Assembly (NCBI GenBank): GCA_022822575.1
Contig: JAJEBJ010000315.1
Coordinates: 1 to 5,896 of the forward strand
Source of the DNA: Alphaproteobacteria bacterium
GTDB lineage: Bacteria; Pseudomonadota; Alphaproteobacteria; SP197
Length of the DNA: 5,896 bases
Reading direction: 5' to 3'
The translations under genes were made by a program, and so were the position numbers. Each line of letters opens with the position of its first letter. The stretch's first letter is position 1. This document shows, piece by piece, positions 1 through 5,535 of this stretch. The notes below the pieces were generated by a model, which ran no database searches, was not told the DNA's origin, and was given only the letters and a program-made list of their open reading frames with translations.

Positions 1-859
1 CCTCGGGCACGATGACCTCGCGCACCATCTTCTTCGTCGATCCCGTGACCGCCCTGCGCTCGAGTTGCTGCTGACGCAGCTTTTCGCGGGCCCGCCTTGC
101 GGCCGCGAGGCTGCGCGCCCGCTCCTCGCGATCCTCCTCGTTCAGGGCTTGGGCTACGGTGAGCTTGCCGCTCCGGCGTCGGCCGGCGGCGCGCTTCCCC
201 GGGGCCAGAGCGGAACGTTTCTGGTCGCGCTTGCCTCGCCGGGGCTCCTCCTCGGCAACTGAGACGGGTGCGACAGTCTCGGCCGCCGAAGGATCCTCGC
301 GTTTCTCGACCGTGTCGCGCTGTCTGTCGAGTTGGCGCCTGGCCTGCTCCTCTGCCCGCCGACGGGCCTCTTCCTCCTGTTCGCGGCGTTCCGCCTCCTC
401 GCGGGCGCGGCGTTCCGCCTCCTCGCGCTCAACCTTGAGTCTCGCTTCCTCCTCGGCCCGCAAGCGCTCCTGTTCGCCCGCCAGGACGCGGGCCTCCTCA
501 TCAGCCTTCTGCGCCTGCTCGAGGGCACGCGCACGGCTTTCGCGCTCTTCGGGACTGAGATGCCGCAGAACCAGGGATGATCGCCGGCTGGTTTCCTCCT
601 TCGCCGGCGTTGCGGTCTCCTGCTCCCTGGTGGGCTCGCTCACCTCCGGTTCAGGCGTGGCAGGCCTGGCATCAGCGCCTTCCTGGCGACCGACACGCAG
701 GGTGCGCCGCTTCTTGACCACGACAGCGACGTTCTTCTTGCGGCCATGGCTGAAGCTCTGCTGTACGGAGCCGCTGACTTCGGTCGTCTTGCGCTCGACC
801 TGCCTGCGCCCGCCGAGACTCAGCGTTGGCTTGCGTGGGCCTTCGTCCGTGGTTGCCAT
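1..859 (-). CDS. infB: Translation initiation factor IF-2, N-terminal part (cut by window edge)
   Basis: IF2 is the GTPase that brings initiator fMet-tRNA to the 30S subunit and promotes subunit joining in the cytoplasm. About 286 codons are present and the frame is open to the left edge. The N-terminus has the alphaproteobacterial signature: LSLGGRR near residues 13-19 and QQSFSHGRKK near 33-42, followed by a basic KKRR stretch. Residues about 100-190 are a highly charged Glu/Arg/Ala helix, probably a coiled coil. Near 228-234 is RSGKLTV, then another charged helix, and the window ends at REVIVPE, the start of the conserved IF2_N domain. The G domain and the tRNA-binding C-terminal domains lie outside. 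The ATG at 859 is preceded by GGAAGGA at 9 nt, and it begins 3 nt after the ylxR stop, so translation is probably coupled. The family assignment is firm from motifs and operon position. Confidence 0.96.
   Translation of the reverse strand, partial: MATTDEGPRKPTLSLGGRRQVERKTTEVSGSVQQSFSHGRKKNVAVVVKKRRTLRVGRQEGADARPATPEPEVSEPTREQETATPAKEETSRRSSLVLRHLSPEERESRARALEQAQKADEEARVLAGEQERLRAEEEARLKVEREEAERRAREEAERREQEEEARRRAEEQARRQLDRQRDTVEKREDPSAAETVAPVSVAEEEPRRGKRDQKRSALAPGKRAAGRRRSGKLTVAQALNEEDREERARSLAAARRAREKLRQQQLERRAVTGSTKKMVREVIVPE
382..427. repeat. 24-bp in-frame tandem repeat within infB
   Basis: A 22-bp sequence occurs at 382-403 and again, identical, at 406-427, a period of 24 bp. On the minus strand each copy encodes the octapeptide REEAERR plus A or E, inside the charged helix of IF2 around residues 144-160. 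Because the period is a multiple of three, copy-number change would keep the frame. Similar degenerate Glu/Arg/Ala octads flank it. It is a low-complexity coding repeat and not a mobile element. Confidence 0.85.
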
Positions 860-862
860 CCC

Positions 863-1459
863 TCAGGTTCCTTCCATGCCATGTTCGGCGGGTCTTCGAA
901 ATCCCGCGAGGCGGGCACACTCCCGGGCGATTCTGGTGGCGAGGCCACCGGAATGAAGAGCCACGTGCACCGCATCGCTCCGGCCGAACGCCTCGCCGAG
1001 TTCCACGCGATCCAGGACACGCAACACCGTGACGGACGACCGTCCGGTCAGTTTCTCGAGGCCGGCACGCGAGCCGTCACGAGCGTGCAACAGGAGACTT
1101 CCGTCCCTTGAGACGAGAGCGCGGCACTTCTCGAATCCACACACGGCCTCGCCCGCCCGGCGGGCGAATCCCAGGAGCTCGACGATCCGCCTGACAAGCA
1201 GGCCTTCCACGGAGTCGGCGAGATCGGACCGGGCAGCCACGGACCTCTTGAGGCCGCGGCTGAACTGCTTCCTGGCAACCGCGCGGTCGATGGCGTCGCG
1301 CCTGGCGGAAACCCACACACCCCGACCGGGCAGGCGTTCCGCCAGGTCCGGCACAATGTCCCCGGACGGCGCCAGCACGAACCGTACCAGCCCCGACCTG
1401 TCGACGGACCTGCCGGTGGCTATGCAGCGCCGCTGGACATTAGTGTTCGGACCGGGCAT
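863..1459 (-). CDS. ylxR: YlxR family RNA-binding protein (DUF448 + L7Ae-like tail)
   Basis: This is a small basic cytoplasmic protein of about 198 aa, from a family encoded between nusA and infB in many bacteria. The DUF448/YlxR fold occupies roughly residues 8-75, with the conserved RRCIATG at 10-16, LVRFV at 24-28 and GRGVWV at 45-50. Residues about 85-180 (RIVELLGFARRAGEAVCG and following) look like the L7Ae/L30e-type RNA-binding extension seen in alphaproteobacterial homologues. The frame stays open upstream to 1555, but homology begins at the ATG at 1459. That start overlaps the nusA end by 20 nt. A GTG at 1471 is an alternative, and neither has a strong ribosome binding site, which suggests translational coupling to nusA. 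The molecular role is not settled for this family; RNA binding is inferred from fold and context. Confidence 0.9.
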   Translation of the reverse strand: MPGPNTNVQRRCIATGRSVDRSGLVRFVLAPSGDIVPDLAERLPGRGVWVSARRDAIDRAVARKQFSRGLKRSVAARSDLADSVEGLLVRRIVELLGFARRAGEAVCGFEKCRALVSRDGSLLLHARDGSRAGLEKLTGRSSVTVLRVLDRVELGEAFGRSDAVHVALHSGGLATRIARECARLAGFRRPAEHGMEGT

Positions 1460-3026
1460 CAGCGTTGTCACTTTGCGCGGACGACCCGGTCGCGTGGCCG
1501 TCTTCTTCACCCTCGAACCAGTGGGCACGTGCCGCCATGATGATGGCGTTGGCATCTTCCGGTGTCAGGTACGTGCCGGGCAGGTAGTCCTGCAACAGCT
1601 CGTCGGCTGCCAGATCGGCCAGTTCATCGAGAGTCTTGATTCCCTTCTCGCCCAGTTCGACAAGGAAGGCCGGCGTCAATCCATCAACGGCGGCGACGTC
1701 GTCCTCGACACCGAGCTCACGGCGCCTGGCGTCGAACTGAAGGTCGCGTTCCTGGACGAATGCGATGGCCCGGTTCTGCAGTTCCTGGGCGATCCCCTCG
1801 TCGAGACCCTCGATGGAAAGCAACTCCTCGGTGGATTCGAAGGCGATCTCCTCGACCTCCGAGAACCCCTCGGTCACGAGGAGTCTGGCGAGCACGTCAT
1901 CGACATCGAGCGCTTCCATGAAGTGCTCGGACTGCACGCGCATTTCATTGGTGCGGCGCTCCGATTCGCCGCTTTCCGTCATGATGTCGATGTCCCAGCC
2001 CACGAGCTGCGAGGCGAGGCGCACATTCTGGCCGCGCCGGCCGATCGCCAGCGACAACTGGTCATCGGGCACCACGACCTCCATGCGCCGTTCCGCTTCA
2101 TCCATGACGACCTTGGCCACCTCGGCGGGTTGCAGGGCGTTCACGACAAAGGTGGCGGTGTCCGGCGACCAGGGAATGATGTCGATCTTCTCGCCGCCCA
2201 GTTCGTTGACGACGGCCTGAACGCGGCTTCCCCGCATGCCGACGCAGGCGCCGACAGGATCGATGGAGTCGTCATTGGTCCGCACGGCGATCTTGGCCCG
2301 ACTCCCGGCATCGCGAGCGACGGCGCGAATCTCGATGATGCCGTCGTAGATTTCCGGAACCTCCATCTCGAAGAGCTTGCGCATGAAATCCGGGTGCACG
2401 CGCGAGATGAAGACCTGAGGTCCACGGGACTCCTGGCGCACGTCGTAGACGTAGGCCCTTACCCGGTCGCCACGGCGCAGGGGTTCGCGCGGCAGGCAGT
2501 CGTCGCGCCGCAGCATCGCCTCGGCACGTCCGAGATCGACGATCTGGTTGCCGCGCTCGTCGCGCTTGACGACACCGTTGATGATCTCTCCGACACGGTC
2601 CTTGAATTCGTTGTACTGGCGGGCGCGCTCGGCCTCGCGGACCTTTTGCATGATGGTCTGCTTGGCGCCCTGGGCCGAGATGCGTCCGAATTCGACCGGT
2701 GGCAGATCCTCGGTGATGAAGTCCCCGACCTCGGCGACGGGGTTCTTGCGGCGTGCCTCCTCGAGAGTGATGTGCAGGCCCGGCTGCAGCTCGACATCAT
2801 CGGCGATGACCTCGCGATAGAGCAGCAGCGCCACCGCACCGGACGTGCGATCAATCTCGACCCTGATGTCGAGTTCACCGTACTTCTTCACCGCAGCGCT
2901 CTGGATTGCCTGTTCGAGTGCCTCGATCACGGTCTCGCGCTCGATGCCCTTTTCTGTCGCCACGGTCGCCGCAATCTGCAGCAGGTCCCGATGCGCCACG
3001 TTCGCCACGTTCGTCACAGCCGCCAT
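1440..3026 (-). CDS. nusA: Transcription termination/antitermination factor NusA
   Basis: NusA binds RNA polymerase and nascent RNA, and modulates pausing, Rho-independent termination and antitermination. The 528-aa length fits proteobacterial NusA. The order is: RNAP-binding N-terminal domain about 10-130 (LLQIAATVATEKGI, VEFGRISAQGAKQTI); S1 domain about 140-210 (ending QVFISRVHP); KH1 about 230-290 with DPVGACVGMRGSRVQ at 256-270; KH2 about 295-350 with IGRRGQNVRLASQ at 328-340; then two acidic helical C-terminal repeats, about 370-425 and 440-500, of the kind that contact the RNAP alpha subunit. The C-terminus ends in a polar acidic tail. The ATG at 3026 lies 4 nt after the rimP stop and is preceded by AGGATAGGA, a convincing ribosome binding site. 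No key motif appears missing. Confidence 0.98.
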   Translation of the reverse strand: MAAVTNVANVAHRDLLQIAATVATEKGIERETVIEALEQAIQSAAVKKYGELDIRVEIDRTSGAVALLLYREVIADDVELQPGLHITLEEARRKNPVAEVGDFITEDLPPVEFGRISAQGAKQTIMQKVREAERARQYNEFKDRVGEIINGVVKRDERGNQIVDLGRAEAMLRRDDCLPREPLRRGDRVRAYVYDVRQESRGPQVFISRVHPDFMRKLFEMEVPEIYDGIIEIRAVARDAGSRAKIAVRTNDDSIDPVGACVGMRGSRVQAVVNELGGEKIDIIPWSPDTATFVVNALQPAEVAKVVMDEAERRMEVVVPDDQLSLAIGRRGQNVRLASQLVGWDIDIMTESGESERRTNEMRVQSEHFMEALDVDDVLARLLVTEGFSEVEEIAFESTEELLSIEGLDEGIAQELQNRAIAFVQERDLQFDARRRELGVEDDVAAVDGLTPAFLVELGEKGIKTLDELADLAADELLQDYLPGTYLTPEDANAIIMAARAHWFEGEEDGHATGSSAQSDNADARSEH

Positions 3027-3030
3027 GATC

Positions 3031-3564
3031 CTATCCTGCTTCGGCCCGCACCGGTCCGCCGGCCGGCTGCGCCGTTCCCTTGATCAGTTCGTCATTGAGG
3101 ACAAGTTTCGCTTCGACAATATGGGCAAACGGCAGACTGACGATTGAGCCGGGAGACTGTTCCATCTGCACGTTGCCGTCGGCCATGCCGGCGAGTCGGC
3201 CCTGGAATCTCTTTCTGCCGTCGAGCGGCGGATCGATGGACGCCGTCGCCTCGAACCCGGCGAACCTGCTGAAATCCTCCTGGCGTACCAGGGGGCGGTC
3301 GATTCCGGTGGAACTCACCTCGAGATCGTAGGATCCCGAAACCGGATCCTCGGCATCGAGATGGGCGCTCACAAGGCGGCTCACCATGGCGCAGTCATCG
3401 ATCGTCGCGCTGTCGCCGTCGGCGCGTTCGATCATGACCTGCAGCACCCTGCCCTGGCGGTTGAACATCTTCACCCGCACAAGGTGGAAACCGATGCTCG
3501 CCACGCTCGGTGCGATCAGACTTTCGAGCCTGTCCTCCAGTGTCGTGTCCTCCACAACTGTCAT
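3031..3564 (-). CDS. rimP: Ribosome maturation factor RimP
   Basis: RimP assists assembly of the 30S subunit. The 177-aa product has the normal two-domain layout. The alpha/beta N-terminal domain (about 10-85) includes LVRVKMFNR and ends in the family hallmark YDLEVSSTGIDRPL at 79-92. The SH3-like C-terminal domain (about 95-160) contains RFQGRLAGM at 119-127 and IVEAKLVLND at 149-158. It is the first gene of the minus-strand rimP-nusA-ylxR-infB operon. The ATG at 3564 gives full-length homology, but no good Shine-Dalgarno sequence is seen directly upstream. A possible -10 element and a dyad lie 40-70 nt upstream (3603-3635). Confidence 0.97.
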   Translation of the reverse strand: MTVVEDTTLEDRLESLIAPSVASIGFHLVRVKMFNRQGRVLQVMIERADGDSATIDDCAMVSRLVSAHLDAEDPVSGSYDLEVSSTGIDRPLVRQEDFSRFAGFEATASIDPPLDGRKRFQGRLAGMADGNVQMEQSPGSIVSLPFAHIVEAKLVLNDELIKGTAQPAGGPVRAEAG

Positions 3565-3602
3565 ACGTCAGGGACGCGCCGGGGGCGCCTCGACGCCGCT
3601 CC

Positions 3603-3635
3603 ATTCTATGGTTCAAGTACACTGGTTGAGTATAC
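3603..3635 (-). promoter_or_regulatory. Candidate rimP operon promoter with 19-bp dyad
   Basis: On the minus strand TAGAAT (3608 down to 3603) matches five of six bases of the -10 consensus and would start transcription near 3596, about 30 nt before the rimP ATG. Immediately upstream, 3617-3635 is an imperfect inverted repeat: GTACACT, the spacer GGTTG, then AGTATAC. Six of seven arm positions pair. The dyad would cover about -21 to -39, the place of the -35 hexamer, and no TTGACA-like hexamer is found there. The minus strand of the dyad also contains TATACT (3634-3629), an alternative -10. The sequence elements are seen directly; their regulatory role is inferred. Confidence 0.3.
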
Positions 3636-3737
3636 GCGCGGACACCCTGGCCCACACCCCGGCCACTCCGGAGAACCACATCCCCGAAGCGCGGCGAGTG
3701 TAGCGAGGATGCCGCCAAGGGCAAGCGATTTCCGCAC
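3606..3737 (-). CDS. Possible 43-aa lipoprotein-like small ORF (doubtful)
   Basis: A GTG-started frame on the minus strand encodes 43 aa. Its beginning looks like a lipoprotein signal: positive n-region (MRK), hydrophobic core of about 14 residues (SLALGGILATLAAL) and LRGC with Cys20 as the would-be lipidated residue. The Arg at -2 is atypical for a lipobox. AGAGG lies 6 nt before the GTG. The mature part is short, with Gly, Pro and three more Cys. Against it: third positions are about half A/T, unlike the neighbouring genes; the C-terminal half resembles no family I know; and the frame covers the likely rimP promoter. It could be chance. It does not match the CGxKGPL pattern of LptM-type lipoproteins. 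Confidence 0.17.
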   Translation of the reverse strand: MRKSLALGGILATLAALRGCGSPEWPGCGPGCPRVYSTSVLEP

Positions 3738-3747
3738 AGCCTGCCTC

Positions 3748-3785
3748 TTGACACCCGGCACGCCGCCCCCGCATGTGTCTCGTCC
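3748..3785 (+). promoter_or_regulatory. Candidate promoter (-35 TTGACA) for the plus-strand gene set
   Basis: TTGACA, an exact -35 consensus also reading CTTGAC, lies at 3748-3753 and points toward the cold-shock-like gene. At the normal spacing only weak -10 sequences are found (CATGTG around 3772-3777). A start set by this -35 would fall at about 3783-3786, on or next to the ATG at 3786, which implies a leaderless or near-leaderless mRNA. This agrees with the lack of a Shine-Dalgarno sequence before that ATG. Confidence 0.35.
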
Positions 3786-4007
3786 ATGAATGGTCACATC
3801 GTCTGGTTGAGGCCGGAACGGTCCTACGGCTTCGTGCGCCCGGTCGACGGCGGTGGCGACATGGTGTTCGATGCCGACGGCACGACTCACGCCAGACTGG
3901 GCGCCATTGCTCCCGGCATGGCTGTCCACTTCATGGTGCGCCATGACGGCCAGGGTCCTGTGGCAGTGATCCTGGGAGCCGGGCACCTCGATGACGACAC
4001 ACTGTAG
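3786..4007 (+). CDS. Small divergent cold-shock-domain protein
   Basis: The 73-aa product aligns along its whole length with the CspA-type cold-shock domain, a small beta-barrel that binds single-stranded RNA or DNA. GHIVWL (3-8) corresponds to GIVKWF; RSYGFVRPVDG (12-22) to the RNP1 region KGFGFITPDDG; DMVFD (25-29) to RNP2 DVFVH; and GPVAVIL (57-63) to the final strand. The barrel pattern is kept but several nucleic-acid-binding residues are changed: Phe to Leu8, Phe to Tyr14, the RNP2 Phe to Val27 and His to Asp29. Nucleic-acid binding may therefore be weak or altered. ATG 3786 is the only possible start in frame and has no Shine-Dalgarno sequence. The gene ends 11 nt before the XRE-cupin regulator and may be co-transcribed with it. 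The fold assignment is fairly sure; the function is unknown. Confidence 0.75.
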   Translation: MNGHIVWLRPERSYGFVRPVDGGGDMVFDADGTTHARLGAIAPGMAVHFMVRHDGQGPVAVILGAGHLDDDTL

Positions 4008-4018
4008 GATGCGATTTC

Positions 4019-4648
4019 ATGACGGACCGTGAGCCTCCTGCAATCCTCGACCAGGACCCCCACGCCGTCGTCCGGGACGAACGCGATCTCGAGGCCGCCA
4101 TCGGCAACCAGATCCGCCACCACCGGCGGCAGCTCGACATGACCGTGACTGAACTTGCGGCTCAGGCCGGTGTATCGTCCGGTATGCTCTCGAAGATCGA
4201 GAACGGCCATACGTCGCCTTCCCTGAGCACCCTGCAGCGCCTGGTTGGCGCCCTCAATGTTCCGTTTACCGCACTCTTCCAGAGATTCGAGGAACAGCGC
4301 GACGCCAGTCATGTCAGGGCGGGAGAAGGCCTCAAGATCGAACGCCGGGGGACGCGCGCCGGCCACCAGTACGCCCTGCTCGGCCACGGCGTTCACAAGG
4401 AAGTCGCCGTCGAACCCTACATGATCACGCTCACCCACGAATCCGAGGTCTTTCCCCTGTTCCAGCACGACGGCCAGGAGTTCCTCTATGTCGTCGAGGG
4501 CGCCATGGTCTACCGCCATGCCGGAAGCAGCTACCGGATGGAGGTCGGCGATTCCCTCTTCTTCGATGCCGATGCCCCGCACGGGCCCGAAACCCTGATT
4601 CGGTTGCCGGTCAGGTTTCTTTCCGTCATTGTGTATCCCCGCCGATGA
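4019..4648 (+). CDS. XRE-family HTH transcriptional regulator with C-terminal cupin sensor domain
   Basis: This is a 209-aa DNA-binding regulator. An acidic N-terminal stretch (1-25) precedes a classical XRE helix-turn-helix at about 29-86. The recognition-helix region contains AGVSSGMLSKIENG (50-63), followed by PSLSTLQRLVGALNV. A cupin_2 beta-barrel follows at about 130-206, with H150, E154, the strand FLYVVEGAM (155-163) and GDSLFFDADAPHG (177-189) ending in the conserved His188. In this family the cupin domain is thought to bind a small-molecule effector, and such regulators usually control neighbouring catabolic or transport genes. It sits immediately ahead of a dioxygenase and an M24 hydrolase, which are its likely targets. 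The ATG at 4019 has AGGA 9 nt upstream, overlapping the previous stop region. The ligand cannot be told from sequence. Confidence 0.93.
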   Translation: MTDREPPAILDQDPHAVVRDERDLEAAIGNQIRHHRRQLDMTVTELAAQAGVSSGMLSKIENGHTSPSLSTLQRLVGALNVPFTALFQRFEEQRDASHVRAGEGLKIERRGTRAGHQYALLGHGVHKEVAVEPYMITLTHESEVFPLFQHDGQEFLYVVEGAMVYRHAGSSYRMEVGDSLFFDADAPHGPETLIRLPVRFLSVIVYPRR

Positions 4649-4655
4649 CTTAAAC

Positions 4656-4661
4656 GGGAGG
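4656..4661 (+). promoter_or_regulatory. Ribosome binding site that fixes the dioxygenase start
   Basis: GGGAGG lies 3 nt before the ATG at 4665 and 7 nt after the regulator's stop. It favours that ATG over the in-frame TTG at 4629, which would lie inside the end of the regulator gene and has no such signal. The spacing is shorter than usual. Confidence 0.6.
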
Positions 4662-4664
4662 CAC

Positions 4665-5501
4665 ATGCCGGGGCTCGAACGGTTCAGGGGCGACGCGCCG
4701 GTTCCCGACATCGTCGGGGCGCTCCGGCGTGATGGCGCGGCCATCGTCGAGAACTTTGTCGACGATGCCGTCGCCGACGAGGTGCGGGGCGACTTGCGCG
4801 AACCCTTTGACCGGGTGGGGCGGTCCACCGAGAGCGACTTCAACGGCTACACCACCTTGCGCGTCAATTCGGTCCTCGACATCTCGCCGGCATCCGCCGG
4901 CATCGTCGGTCACCGTGGCATGATGCAGGTGCTCGACGCCATTCTGCTCGACCACTGCACGTCCTATCTCATCGGCAGTTGCACGGCCATCGAGATCCAC
5001 CCGGGCGAGACCGGGCAGGTTCTCCACCGGGACGACACGATCTATCCCGTCCAGATCCCCGGCGTCGAGCTGCAGGTCTCGGTCATGTGGTCCCTCGAGA
5101 CCTTCACCGACCTCAACGGAGCCACCCGGCTCGTCCCGATGAGCCATCGCTGGCCGCCATGGCGCTCTCCCGGGCCTGACGACCCCGTGCTGTCGGCCGA
5201 GATGCCGAAGGGATCGGCGCTCTTCTATCTTGGATCCATATGGCACGGCGGCGGAGCCAACAACGACGATCGGCCCCGTGCCGGACTCATCAACACCTAC
5301 TGCCTCGGCTGGCTGCGCCAGGAGGTCAACCACATTCTCTCCGTCCCCCGCGAAACCGCCGCCACCCTGCCGGAACACCTCCAGCGCCTCATGGGCTACA
5401 ACGTCTATGACGGCATGCTCGGGTACTATCCGAGCGACAATGGCCGCGTGCCCTTGAGCGACATGAAGGGCGGCGCCATGTGGGGCTGGCATCGCGACTG
5501 A
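4665..5501 (+). CDS. Phytanoyl-CoA dioxygenase (PhyH) family Fe(II)/2-oxoglutarate oxygenase
   Basis: This is a 278-aa non-heme iron oxygenase of the PhyH superfamily, which couples 2-oxoglutarate decarboxylation to substrate oxidation. Expected active-site residues can be seen: the H-x-D pair H121 and D123 in VLHRDDTIYP (119-128), the distal His H194 in SIWHGGGANN (191-200), and R205 eleven residues later, the usual 2-oxoglutarate carboxylate ligand. Other family marks are GSALFY (183-188), GATRLVPMSH (152-161) and GWLRQEVN (215-222). It belongs to the branch of bacterial PhyH proteins that also includes fungal FtmOx1-like enzymes, by motif pattern. It lacks the EctD ectoine hydroxylase signature around the first His. 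No signal peptide is present, so it is cytoplasmic. It is 16 nt downstream of the XRE-cupin regulator. The substrate is unknown. Confidence 0.9.
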   Translation: MPGLERFRGDAPVPDIVGALRRDGAAIVENFVDDAVADEVRGDLREPFDRVGRSTESDFNGYTTLRVNSVLDISPASAGIVGHRGMMQVLDAILLDHCTSYLIGSCTAIEIHPGETGQVLHRDDTIYPVQIPGVELQVSVMWSLETFTDLNGATRLVPMSHRWPPWRSPGPDDPVLSAEMPKGSALFYLGSIWHGGGANNDDRPRAGLINTYCLGWLRQEVNHILSVPRETAATLPEHLQRLMGYNVYDGMLGYYPSDNGRVPLSDMKGGAMWGWHRD

Positions 5502-5535
5502 CCCCTCCATCCCTGACCACTGCCGGAAGCACGCC

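Noticed and set aside
159..956. Ser/Arg-rich open frame on the plus strand opposite infB
   Set aside because: The Ser/Arg/Ala composition is what the reverse complement of the Glu/Arg/Ala-rich IF2 helix gives. The minus strand has clear IF2 motifs.
1029..3083. 684-codon open frame on the plus strand opposite nusA and ylxR
   Set aside because: It is a GC-rich antisense shadow of two unmistakable genes on the minus strand. Its translation shows no domain, and its composition mirrors the reverse complement of NusA codons.
3565..3785. tRNA gene or structured leader upstream of rimP, as in enterobacterial metY-rimP
   Set aside because: No cloverleaf, T-loop GTTCGAATC-like sequence or CCA end is seen on either strand of this intergenic region.
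3887..4843. 318-codon minus-strand frame opposite the XRE-cupin regulator
   Set aside because: The plus-strand gene has complete HTH and cupin domains. The antisense frame has no recognisable motif and crosses gene boundaries.
4665..5501. Ectoine hydroxylase (EctD) identity for the PhyH protein
   Set aside because: The EctD signature around the first iron-binding His is absent (here LHRDDTIYP), and no ectABC genes are in view.
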